64,000 nt of DNA from Lacibacter sp. H407 (GTDB taxonomy: Bacteria; Bacteroidota; Bacteroidia; Chitinophagales; Chitinophagaceae): the NCBI RefSeq assembly GCF_037892605.1, contig NZ_JBBKTU010000001.1:4092001-4156000 (forward strand), written 5' to 3'. This document shows positions 36,870-44,901 of the stretch, in pieces. Made by a program: the position numbers and the translations under genes. The notes beneath the pieces were generated by a model that saw nothing but the letters and a program-made list of their open reading frames with translations, did not search any database and was not told the origin of the DNA. Positions within the stretch are counted from its first letter, which is position 1; each line of letters opens with the position of its first letter.

Positions 36870-36927
36870 TTGAATGAAGGTAAAGCATTCAACGAACAAA
36901 CTGCGTTACGCTTCACCAACCGGCGGT

Positions 36928-39123
36928 TTATAACCGCAACAATCCAATTTTATACAAGGTGCTGAGCGGTTTGTTGTCCCAGAACAATTCAAAATCTTCA
37001 TGGCCCTGCTGCTCATATTCGTCTTTGATTTCCTGCAGCGTCATCAGTTTTTCGTTTTCAACTCGAAGCCTTGGTAAGAGTTGCAGGAACCACTCCCCTT
37101 TTTCTTTATCGGTATTAATGGTGATGGTTTCTTTCTTTGTGGCAAAGCTGATCTGCAATACTTCCCAACTGCTTCCTTTTTTTGATTTGGTGATCAATTC
37201 TGCTTTCAACACATGACCAAGAAATACAATTTTAGCAGACGGTTTAAACAACGGCAATTCTTCATCCCGTATGATATTCAGAATATAATCGGGCGCAATG
37301 GTTGTTTTCGGCACTTTGGTTTCAAACCATTTGTGCAACGGATCATCCAGACACAAGCCTTGCATATAGTTGAACAACGATTTCTTTAATCCAAAGCTGA
37401 ACGTTTCATGATCAGCACCTGTTTCATCGATATGCTCCACATCATTATCAGCAAATAAGATGGCCACTTCTTTTGCACGCTTCACCTTGAATTTTTCGGG
37501 GTTCATTCCAACGGGACTGTGCGCCGTCATTGCAAACTGATGCCAGAAAGCTGATTGCAACACACCTGTTTTAAACAACTGCCGCACCATCTCCAATGAA
37601 TCAATGGTTTCCTGTGCCGTTTGTGTAGGAAAGCCATACATTAAGTACGCATGCACCATAATGCCCGCTTCTGTAAAATGTTTGTTCACCATGGCTACCT
37701 GCGCAACCGTTACACCTTTTTGAATGAGTTCGAGTAAACGATCACTTGCAACTTCCAATCCACCGCTTACAGCAATGCATCCGCTTGCACGAAGCAACAA
37801 ACACAGATCACGGGTGAAACTTTTTTCAAACCGAACATTCGTCCACCAGCTTACTGTTAATTTCCGCTTGATGATCTCCAGTGCCAATGCACGCATCAAC
37901 GCAGGTGGTGCAGCTTCATCTACAAAATGAAAACCGTTATTACCTGTTTGTGCAATGATGGTTTCCATACGATCCACCAACAACTTTGCAGCAATGGGTT
38001 CGTATAGTTTAATGTAGTCGAGTGAAATATCGCAGAAGGTACATTTGCCCCAATAGCAACCATGCGCCATCGTTAGTTTGTTCCAGCGTCCGTCGCTCCA
38101 CAGGCTATGCATGGGATTCACCACTTCAATCACAGAGATATAATCGTGCAGTAACAGATCCGAATAGTCGGGCGTGCCAACATCGGTTTGTTTATAATCT
38201 TTACAGGAACTGTTGTTGATGTACGTAACTTCTCCATTCTGCAATAGAAAAGTCCGTTTGAGTTGCGACACTTCAATTTCACTGTTGATGTATTTGAGTA
38301 ATTGTTCGATTGGCGCCTCCCCATCATCGAGTGTAATAAAATCAAAAAACTCAAATACACGTACATCTTTTAATGAACGCAATTCTGTATTGGGAAAACC
38401 GCCGCCCATTGTTACGTTGATATGGGGATGATTTGCTTTGATCCATTGTGCACTTCTGAAGGCTGCATACAAATTGCCGGGAAAAGGCACCGATACGGCA
38501 ACGAATTTCGGCTGCACTTGTTCGATATGCAGTTGTAAACGATCGATCAATAATTCATCGACCAAGGTGAATGGCTTCTGCAGTTCTTCATACAACTCGT
38601 CAAAGCTGTTGGCACTGCGGCCCAACCGTTCTGCATAGCGACTGAAACCAAAATGTTCATCAATGCATTCTTTGATTAAATCGGCAATATCTTCCAGGTA
38701 AAGTGTAGCAATATGTTTGGCTTTGTCCTGCAAGCCCATACTACCAAAAGCCCAATGAAAATCGCTCAGCTCATTGAATCGATCTGCCTCGGGTAGAAAA
38801 TTGCGTGATGCAATGAGATGTGCGATGGTTGGGTTTTTTCCTTGCAGAAAAAGTACAACGTCATCAATGCTGTTGATGTATTCGTTCTGCAATGCAAGTA
38901 TTCGTTTTGCATTATCTGAATGCGACGCATCGTTTGTAATACGGGAAAACAATTCAGTTAATCCTGTTTTGGAAAACAACTGCAGGATCACTTCAATCCC
39001 CAAATCACTTTGAAATGAAGTAATACCCTTTGTATTCAGGAATCCTTTCAGATAAGCCGTTGCTGGGTACGGCGTATTCAACTGTGTAAACGGAGGAGTA
39101 ACTAAAAAAACGGTTGCGCTCAA
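36928..39123 (-). CDS. B12-binding domain radical SAM protein
   Basis: 731 aa. The N-terminal part (about 1-290) resembles cobalamin-binding domains (VTMGGGFPNTEL and the following ITLDDGEAPIEQLL). The radical SAM barrel (about 345-570) has three Fe-S cysteines in GCYWGKCTFC (C356, C361, C364), a spacing one residue longer than CX3CX2C but known in the GCxWGKCTFC subgroup. Later motifs include GGLEVASDRLLELI and YLMYGFPTQTAQE. Such enzymes catalyse radical methylations or rearrangements; the substrate is unknown. Starts at TTG; no in-frame ATG is found before the conserved VFLVTPPFTQLNTPYPATA. Confidence 0.86.
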   Translation of the reverse strand: MSATVFLVTPPFTQLNTPYPATAYLKGFLNTKGITSFQSDLGIEVILQLFSKTGLTELFSRITNDASHSDNAKRILALQNEYINSIDDVVLFLQGKNPTIAHLIASRNFLPEADRFNELSDFHWAFGSMGLQDKAKHIATLYLEDIADLIKECIDEHFGFSRYAERLGRSANSFDELYEELQKPFTLVDELLIDRLQLHIEQVQPKFVAVSVPFPGNLYAAFRSAQWIKANHPHINVTMGGGFPNTELRSLKDVRVFEFFDFITLDDGEAPIEQLLKYINSEIEVSQLKRTFLLQNGEVTYINNSSCKDYKQTDVGTPDYSDLLLHDYISVIEVVNPMHSLWSDGRWNKLTMAHGCYWGKCTFCDISLDYIKLYEPIAAKLLVDRMETIIAQTGNNGFHFVDEAAPPALMRALALEIIKRKLTVSWWTNVRFEKSFTRDLCLLLRASGCIAVSGGLEVASDRLLELIQKGVTVAQVAMVNKHFTEAGIMVHAYLMYGFPTQTAQETIDSLEMVRQLFKTGVLQSAFWHQFAMTAHSPVGMNPEKFKVKRAKEVAILFADNDVEHIDETGADHETFSFGLKKSLFNYMQGLCLDDPLHKWFETKVPKTTIAPDYILNIIRDEELPLFKPSAKIVFLGHVLKAELITKSKKGSSWEVLQISFATKKETITINTDKEKGEWFLQLLPRLRVENEKLMTLQEIKDEYEQQGHEDFELFWDNKPLSTLYKIGLLRL

Positions 39124-39161
39124 ATGGTTTGATTGAACTGCAAAACTATCTATAAATATTG

Positions 39162-39327
39162 AGAAGCTGTTTGAGGTAGTTGTTTCGAATAGATTATGGA
39201 AATTTTGCAGAGCGAAACAAGGCGAATTTTGCAGCCATAGTCTAAACGCCTAAGACGAAAAATTCAACGCCGTTGCAGCCTGAAAAATACCATAAGGTAT
39301 ATCAAACAATTACTTCAAACAGCTTCT
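39162..39327. repeat. 166-bp imperfect palindrome
   Basis: Left arm starts AGAAGCTGTTTGAGGTAGTT; the reverse complement of the right arm starts AGAAGCTGTTTGAAGTAATT. The similarity continues inwards (TTATGG, TTTTGCAG/TTTTCAGG, GGCG, GAATTTT) to a centre near 39244. It fills the gap between the radical SAM and TPR genes and looks like a non-coding palindromic repeat. Confidence 0.75.
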
Positions 39328-39332
39328 GAAGC

Positions 39333-40091
39333 TTACGATTTCCAGATGGCGAGTAATTGTCTTCCTTCTGCTTTAATAGTAGGATCGTCTGCAGCCGTGT
39401 TAGGTAAACGCAACATATAGTTCAGCGTTTCAATGGCCTTTGTGCGTTTATTATTTCGATGATAGGCCTTTGCAAGCTCCAGGTAATTCAATACAAAATC
39501 AGGACTGAGCAGTTTTACTTTTTCATAATAATGGATGGCTGAATCAAGTGAGTTTTTTTGCAGGCCTCCAAAGAAAACTTTCACGGCTGCTTTCTCCACT
39601 GCATTCAAATTACTTACTTCATAATGCCAGCGGGCTATTACAAAAAGCGCTTTGAAGTTGGCCGGATTATGAATCACAGCACGGTCGGCATAGGTCTTGA
39701 TCTCACGTACATATTCCACTTTTTCTTTTCCGCTTTTCAATAACGACATACGGGCATATGCTAACGACATCACTACATTGGCATCACTATCTTTTGGATT
39801 TACACGTAAGGCACGCTCTGCATAGATCTTTGCAGCCTTGTAAAAATCCATTTGCTTTTCTTTGGTGGATTGTCTTCTTCCGATACGACTGGCCAATTCG
39901 CTGCAGTGCACCAGTGCACGTAAATGCTGGGGTTGTTGCTTAATGACCTCCTTGTATTTCTGGTAAGCTTCTTCTTCTTTCAATTGGCTTTCCAGCAGTT
40001 CAGCCTGCTTCACCAACTCTTCTACGGATTGTGCAAAAGAAGTACCCGAATAAACCAAAGCGAAAAAAGCAATAAATAAGTATTTCTTCAT
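39333..40091 (-). CDS. Exported TPR-repeat protein
   Basis: 252 aa: signal peptide (about 1-20), then tetratricopeptide-like helical repeats through the C-terminus (for example QHLRALVHCSELASR, ALRVNPKDSDANVVMSLAYA, VLNYLELAKAYHRNNK). TPRs bind partner proteins; no enzymatic domain is seen. It resembles RMD-like TPR proteins of Bacteroidota. It ends a run with folB on the same strand (spacing 9 bp). Confidence 0.8.
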   Translation of the reverse strand: MKKYLFIAFFALVYSGTSFAQSVEELVKQAELLESQLKEEEAYQKYKEVIKQQPQHLRALVHCSELASRIGRRQSTKEKQMDFYKAAKIYAERALRVNPKDSDANVVMSLAYARMSLLKSGKEKVEYVREIKTYADRAVIHNPANFKALFVIARWHYEVSNLNAVEKAAVKVFFGGLQKNSLDSAIHYYEKVKLLSPDFVLNYLELAKAYHRNNKRTKAIETLNYMLRLPNTAADDPTIKAEGRQLLAIWKS

Positions 40092-40100
40092 GTGATCGGG

Positions 40101-40451
40101 TTAAAATGTTTTGTGCATGGTTATGCCGGTTTTACCCGTAAAGTTTTCAATGGGTGGCGAACATTTATCAATATCGATCTTTATTTCTGTAATAACGGGG
40201 AAACGGGTCTTAATCGTATCACAAATATCTTCCGCAACCGTTTCTATTAGACTGCTTTTCTGCATCATCCGTTGCTTTACTATTTCAAACAACAGCACAT
40301 AGTTAATTGTTTGATCAATAGAGGCAATGCGTCCGGTTGGCTGATACCAAACAGACAGGTTTACTTCAAACGGCCCTCCAACTTTATCTTCTCCGGGATA
40401 CAGACCATGATGTGCATGGAATTTCAATTCTTTTAAATGAACAGCTATCAT
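40101..40451 (-). CDS. folB: Dihydroneopterin aldolase
   Basis: Cytoplasmic enzyme of 116 aa for tetrahydrofolate synthesis, cleaving 7,8-dihydroneopterin to 6-hydroxymethyl-dihydropterin and glycolaldehyde. The family starts MIAVHLKELKFHAHHGLYPG, with E21 next in sequence, and contains NYVLLFEIV, LIETVAEDI and DIDKCSPPI (the Lys and Pro-Pro active-site region). Full length. Separated by 9 bp from the TPR gene downstream on the same strand. Confidence 0.93.
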   Translation of the reverse strand: MIAVHLKELKFHAHHGLYPGEDKVGGPFEVNLSVWYQPTGRIASIDQTINYVLLFEIVKQRMMQKSSLIETVAEDICDTIKTRFPVITEIKIDIDKCSPPIENFTGKTGITMHKTF

Positions 40452-40462
40452 ACGCCGAAAAT

Positions 40463-40490
40463 AAAAAAGTCCCGCTAATACAGCGGGACT
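40463..40490 (-). terminator. Rho-independent terminator after trxB
   Basis: A 9-bp perfect stem AGTCCCGCT/AGCGGGACT with a five-base loop is followed on the minus strand by TTTTTT. Confidence 0.85.
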
Positions 40491-40498
40491 ATCTTTTT

Positions 40499-40585
40499 AA
40501 GGTTGCCAACCTATCACAGGAAGGTTGCCAACCTTGCAACAGTTATTACAATTCGTAAACCTTTCACCCAAAGGTTGGCAACCTT
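40499..40585. repeat. Three palindromic units AAGGTTGNCAACCTT
   Basis: Copies at 40499-40512 (one base short), 40521-40535 and 40571-40585. Each is its own inverted repeat around one central base. They lie downstream of trxB and just before its terminator. CACAGG/CCTGTG flanks add a wider inverted pairing. Confidence 0.75.
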
Positions 40586-40598
40586 GCAAGCCCTGTGA

Positions 40599-41540
40599 TT
40601 ACACAACACCTTTTGCCGACAAATAACGCTCTGCATCCAATGCTGCCATACAACCACTGCCTGCGGCTGTAACTGCCTGACGGTAAATTTTATCCTGCAC
40701 ATCACCACCTGCAAAAACTCCTTCCACATTGGTCTTCGATGTACCCGGAATGGTTTTGATATAGCCTGCTTCATCCATATCAATAAATTCTTTGAAGATA
40801 GCCGAGTTTGGTTCGTGACCAATCGCCACGAAAAATCCCTGCACCGGAATCACATACTCTTCGTTTGTTTTATTGTTCCGCACTTTCATGCCATCTACTT
40901 TGTTCTCACCAAGTATTTCAACCGTATCTGTATTCCAGTAAATTTTAATGTTGGGCGTATTCATTACACGATCCTGCATTACTTTGCTGGCACGCATAGC
41001 ATCCTTACGGATAAGCATATGAACCGTTGAACAAAGTTTGCTGAGGTACAATGCTTCTTCTGCTGCCGTATCTCCTGCACCTACGATCGCCACTTCTTTA
41101 CCACGGAAAAAGAATCCATCGCAAACGGCACAGGCACTTACACCATAGCCATTCAGACGTTGTTCGCTCTCAAGACCAAGCCATTTTGCACTGGCACCGG
41201 TACAAATGATCACACTGTCTGCTTCGATCAGTTTTTCATCATCGATCCAAACTTTATGTGGTGTAGAACTGAAATCAACTTTTGTTGCCAATCCAAAACG
41301 GATATCGGCTCCCATACGTGCTGCCTGCTTTTCAAAATCAACCATCATTTCCGGTCCTTGAATACCGTCTGCATAACCGGGATAATTCTCTACTTCTGTG
41401 GTAATGGTCAACTGTCCGCCCGGCTGAATTCCCTGGTATAAAACGGGTTTCATATTTGCTCTCGCTGCATAAATAGCAGCGGTATAACCTGCGGGACCGG
41501 ACCCAATGATCAAACAATGTACTTTTTCTGCTGCTTCCAT
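40599..41540 (-). CDS. trxB: Thioredoxin-disulfide reductase
   Basis: Flavoprotein of 313 aa that reduces thioredoxin with NADPH. FAD motif GSGPAGYTAAIYAAR (13-27), redox pair CAVC (C137, C140), NADPH motif GAGDTAAEEALYLS (154-167) and the C-terminal FAD motif GVFAGGDVQD are all intact. Preceded by a TAAATTTG -7-like element. Followed by the AAGGTTG palindromes and a terminator. Confidence 0.97.
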   Translation of the reverse strand: MEAAEKVHCLIIGSGPAGYTAAIYAARANMKPVLYQGIQPGGQLTITTEVENYPGYADGIQGPEMMVDFEKQAARMGADIRFGLATKVDFSSTPHKVWIDDEKLIEADSVIICTGASAKWLGLESEQRLNGYGVSACAVCDGFFFRGKEVAIVGAGDTAAEEALYLSKLCSTVHMLIRKDAMRASKVMQDRVMNTPNIKIYWNTDTVEILGENKVDGMKVRNNKTNEEYVIPVQGFFVAIGHEPNSAIFKEFIDMDEAGYIKTIPGTSKTNVEGVFAGGDVQDKIYRQAVTAAGSGCMAALDAERYLSAKGVV

Positions 41541-41568
41541 ATTCGTCTTTTCAAAATTTTTAAGTCGA

Positions 41569-41576
41569 CAAATTTA
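41569..41576 (-). promoter_or_regulatory. Putative -7 element of trxB (TAAATTTG)
   Basis: Matches TAnnTTTG 28 bases before the trxB start codon; no good -33 TTTG seen. Confidence 0.45.
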
Positions 41577-41633
41577 GTCTTATCTCACCATTCTATATGT
41601 AACCTTGATTACATCTGCTTGGCTTGTGGATAA

Positions 41634-42524
41634 TTAACGGGGAATAGTAACCGTAGTAAACTGGTTGGCGTAGCCTCCAAAATAACCCAGTGCGCCGTTG
41701 CTGATATTGCCGAGAATTTTTGTGGGAGTTGAAAAAGGATTGCCGATGCTCTGGTAACTGTATTCAACTGTTCGCCAGAAATCAAAAGTGGCTTTGTTGA
41801 TATTGCTGAACTTGAGCGTAACGGTATCGCCTTTTCTGAAAAAACCATAATCATCGAAATCCAGTTCCACATTTCGATCAACACCCCTGTCAACATCTAC
41901 CGTGTAGGTAACGCCATTCACAAAGGCATCATCAAATACAGAACTGAAACCCGGTAAAAAAATACCACTGTTTACTTTGGTAAAATAACGGGCATAATCT
42001 CCAAAACCGGCAGGATCAACTACTCTTGCCCGTACAACCGCACGGGTACTTGTATCGGGTGTATTGGGTGCTTTCACCCACCACAACGAGTCGATCACTT
42101 TGCGGAGTTGCGGAATGGTTGTGCTGGAGGTAAATTCTTTCCCCTGCCATACGATCCGAAGTTGATAGTTTTTACCTAACTCTCCTTTGATGATGGTAGA
42201 TGGATTTGCCGGATCGCTGCTGTAAAAACTGAATGGAATGGTTGTACCTGGCACCACCACATCGTACCGGCGGAGCTGATGCGTTTTTGTTCCATCAGAA
42301 ACAAATACTTCCGCATCTTTAATAATGGTGTTCCCCAGTACTTCAGCCGAAATTTTTGAAAAATAGTTGAGGCTGCGGGTTAAGATCACCACCGGATCCT
42401 GATCATTTTCAATACTCGCATCTACGGTTAACAATTCTGCTGCCTCGTTCAGATCAAATTCCACTTTCTTTTCACAACCGAGCAGTGCCAAAAAGAATAT
42501 GCCCAGTAATACAAATCGTTGCAT
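41634..42524 (-). CDS. DUF4249 family lipoprotein
   Basis: 296 aa with a signal peptide and lipobox (LALLGC, C17), so probably an outer-membrane lipoprotein. The rest fits DUF4249, beta-rich with VDASIENDQDPVVILTRSLNYFS near the start. DUF4249 genes usually sit next to a TonB-dependent receptor and may help uptake, but none is adjacent here; the upstream gene is rpoD and the downstream gene trxB. A TAAATTTG motif lies only 5 bases before the start codon, so either the mRNA is nearly leaderless or the match is fortuitous. Confidence 0.82.
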   Translation of the reverse strand: MQRFVLLGIFFLALLGCEKKVEFDLNEAAELLTVDASIENDQDPVVILTRSLNYFSKISAEVLGNTIIKDAEVFVSDGTKTHQLRRYDVVVPGTTIPFSFYSSDPANPSTIIKGELGKNYQLRIVWQGKEFTSSTTIPQLRKVIDSLWWVKAPNTPDTSTRAVVRARVVDPAGFGDYARYFTKVNSGIFLPGFSSVFDDAFVNGVTYTVDVDRGVDRNVELDFDDYGFFRKGDTVTLKFSNINKATFDFWRTVEYSYQSIGNPFSTPTKILGNISNGALGYFGGYANQFTTVTIPR

Positions 42525-42605
42525 AGGTCAAATTTACGATGAGATGTTGTGAGATAAACATGAAGAATATGCTAATTGTTGCATTTCGACTTCGCTCAGG
42601 GCATA

Positions 42606-42635
42606 GAAAAAAACCCCGACACGAAGGTCGGGGTT
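42606..42635 (-). terminator. Rho-independent terminator after rpoD
   Basis: A 9-bp perfect stem AACCCCGAC/GTCGGGGTT followed on the minus strand by a T run. Confidence 0.9.
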
Positions 42636-42656
42636 GATACTTAATACCCATTATAA

Positions 42657-43517
42657 TTAGTTACCGAGATAACTTTTCAGTGCATTGCTGTAACGTGCTT
42701 TCTGCAAACGCTTGATGGCTCTTTCTTTGATCTGACGGATACGTTCTTTGGTAAGATCATATTTCTGTCCGATCTGCTCAATGGTAACACCATTTTCGCC
42801 ATCGAGTCCAAAATAAGCATTTACAATTTCCGCTTCACGTGGACTGAGTGATTTCAACACACGACGGATCTCATTACGTAATGAATCTTTCATTACATCT
42901 TCATCTGTGTCATCGCTTCCTTCGAGCAAATCGCCCATCGCCACATCTTCTGCTTCGTGCACTGGTGCATCCAATGAAGTATGACGTGTATTGCTTTGAA
43001 AGATATTGTTGATCTCTGTTTCGCTCATTTCAAGAATATCAGCCAGCTCTTCAGTTGAAGGCTCACGCTCATGTTCCTGTTCGAACGCCATGTAGGCTTT
43101 GTTTGCTTTGTTGTAGGTACCTATCTTGTTTTGTGGTAAACGAACCAAACGACCCTGCTCAGCCAATGCCTGCAGAATTGATTGACGGATCCACCAAACA
43201 GCGTACGAAATGAACTTAAAACCTTTGGTTTCATCGAAACGTTGTGCTGCTTTGATCAATCCGAGGTTGCCCTCATTGATCAAGTCACTCAACGATAAAC
43301 CCTGGTGTTGATATTGTTTTGCTACTGAAACCACGAAACGAAGGTTGGATTGCACCAATTTGTCCAACGCACGTTGATCGCCCATTTTGATCCGTTGTGC
43401 CAGTGTTGTTTCCTCTTCCGGCGTGATCATGGGGATCTTTGAAATTTCCTGGAGATACTTCTCAACCGCTTGTGAATCACGGTTGGTAATTTGAGTTGCA
43501 ATTTTGAGCTGCCGCAT
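42657..43517 (-). CDS. rpoD: Primary RNA polymerase sigma factor (RpoD/SigA)
   Basis: Sigma-70 of 286 aa. It lacks region 1.1, as in the primary sigma factor of Bacteroidota, which recognises TTTG/TAnnTTTG promoters. Region 1.2 (NRDSQAVEKYLQEISKIPMIT), region 2 (LRFVVSVAKQYQHQG to YAVWWIRQSI), region 3 and region 4 (VTIEQIGQKYDLTKERIRQIKERAI) are intact. Transcribed alone with a terminator directly after. The promoter elements seen in this window are its expected targets. Confidence 0.97.
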   Translation of the reverse strand: MRQLKIATQITNRDSQAVEKYLQEISKIPMITPEEETTLAQRIKMGDQRALDKLVQSNLRFVVSVAKQYQHQGLSLSDLINEGNLGLIKAAQRFDETKGFKFISYAVWWIRQSILQALAEQGRLVRLPQNKIGTYNKANKAYMAFEQEHEREPSTEELADILEMSETEINNIFQSNTRHTSLDAPVHEAEDVAMGDLLEGSDDTDEDVMKDSLRNEIRRVLKSLSPREAEIVNAYFGLDGENGVTIEQIGQKYDLTKERIRQIKERAIKRLQKARYSNALKSYLGN

Positions 43518-43612
43518 ATTAAATTCCTCTTAATTGTTTGAATCGTTACTAAGACAGGGAAATTTTACCTGAAAGTGTGAAAGACTGGTTAAGAATCCTC
43601 TGTGACCGTCAG

Positions 43613-43620
43613 CAAAGGTA
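43613..43620 (-). promoter_or_regulatory. Putative -7 element of rpoD (TACCTTTG)
   Basis: Minus-strand match to TAnnTTTG about 95 bases before the rpoD start. No clear -33 element at the expected spacing. Confidence 0.4.
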
Positions 43621-43769
43621 CTCATCAATCGCCGTTTTTCATAGCCTATGTGAATAATTGAAGCCAATCTGGGCATCATTGAAACGTTTGTAGCGAAAAT
43701 ATTGTACTGATACTTAACAATTTATCGTTTCAGAAGGTTTAATTTTCAGGCATAATTTTACACAAACGG

Positions 43770-43777
43770 TACATTTG
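43770..43777 (+). promoter_or_regulatory. Putative -7 element of the threonine aldolase gene (TACATTTG)
   Basis: Exact TAnnTTTG match 21 bases before the start codon. The -33 element is not obvious. Confidence 0.5.
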
Positions 43778-43798
43778 AAGTTTTAATAAACGACTGAT

Positions 43799-44821
43799 AT
43801 GGAATGGATTGATCTCAGAAGCGATACTGTTACACGCCCTACCCCCGACATGAAAGATGCCATGCTCAGCGCCAAAGTGGGCGATGATGTGTTTGGGGAA
43901 GATGAGAGTGTGAATAACTTAGAAAAAATGGCTGCCTCGATGTTTGGAATGGAAGCAGGGCTGTTTTGTCCGTCGGGCACCATGACCAACCAGATCGCTA
44001 TAAAAATGAATACTCAACCGGGCGATGAGGTGATCTGTGATGAACTTTCGCATGTGTATCAATACGAAGGTGGTGGCATTGCCTTTAACTCCGGCGCATC
44101 GGTTCGTTTATTACACGGCAACCGTGGCCGCATAACTGCCGAACATGTACGTGAGGGGATCAATAATACAGAGGACGTACACAAACCCCTCTCCAGCCTG
44201 GTTGTTTTGGAAAATACCAGTAACCGGGGCGGTGGCTGTTGCTATGAGATGGAAGATATCAAATCGATCAAACGGGTTTGTATTGATCATGGATTGACTT
44301 TGCATCTGGATGGTGCACGCCTGTTCAATGCATTGGTTGAAAAAAAACAACGGGCTGTTGATTATGGTCATATGTTCGACTCGATTTCTATTTGTTTGAG
44401 CAAAGGACTCGGCACTCCTGTGGGTAGTGTGCTGTTGGGAACAAATCAAAAAATAAAAAAAGCAAGACGTCTGCGCAAAGTATTTGGTGGTGGTATGCGC
44501 CAGGCCGGCTTTATTGCTGCTGCCGGAATCTATGCATTGGAGCATCATATTGACCGGTTAGCCGTGGACCATGCACATGCAAAACTCATTGAAGCTGTAT
44601 TGCTATCAAACCCGAAAGTAGAAATGGTATTACCTGTTGAAACCAACATCATTATATTTCGTGTAAAAGATGGGATCGATGCAGATCTGTTGGTGGAGCA
44701 GCTGAAAGGAAAAGGCATCCTCTGTTTTACAATGGGCAAGCAGCAAATACGATTTGTATTACATCTCGACATTACCGAAGCAATGGTGCAACGTACAATT
44801 GATATCATTCAAAAACTATAA
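43799..44821 (+). CDS. ltaE: Low-specificity L-threonine aldolase
   Basis: PLP enzyme of 340 aa cleaving threonine or allo-threonine to glycine and acetaldehyde. It starts WIDLRSDTVTRPTPDM and has FCPSGTMTNQIA, HLDGARLFNA and the PLP lysine in CLSKGLGTPVGS (K202). Full length; fold-type I. Divergent from rpoD, single gene with its own -7 element. Confidence 0.95.
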   Translation: MEWIDLRSDTVTRPTPDMKDAMLSAKVGDDVFGEDESVNNLEKMAASMFGMEAGLFCPSGTMTNQIAIKMNTQPGDEVICDELSHVYQYEGGGIAFNSGASVRLLHGNRGRITAEHVREGINNTEDVHKPLSSLVVLENTSNRGGGCCYEMEDIKSIKRVCIDHGLTLHLDGARLFNALVEKKQRAVDYGHMFDSISICLSKGLGTPVGSVLLGTNQKIKKARRLRKVFGGGMRQAGFIAAAGIYALEHHIDRLAVDHAHAKLIEAVLLSNPKVEMVLPVETNIIIFRVKDGIDADLLVEQLKGKGILCFTMGKQQIRFVLHLDITEAMVQRTIDIIQKL

Positions 44822-44901
44822 GTTGTAACATAAGCCTTCGGATGATTCTCAGTATGCATATCAGCCAAACAATTAAGTTTATACTCTAAGATCGTGAACC
44901 T

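Noticed and set aside
36869-36899. N-terminal extension of the glutaminase-like protein by ten codons
   Set aside because: It would require a TTG start and adds residues without match to the family; the ATG at 36869 is simpler, though not proven.
40499-40585. CRISPR-like spacing of the AAGGTTG repeats
   Set aside because: Only three very short palindromic copies with uneven spacing and no cas genes; better read as extragenic palindromes.
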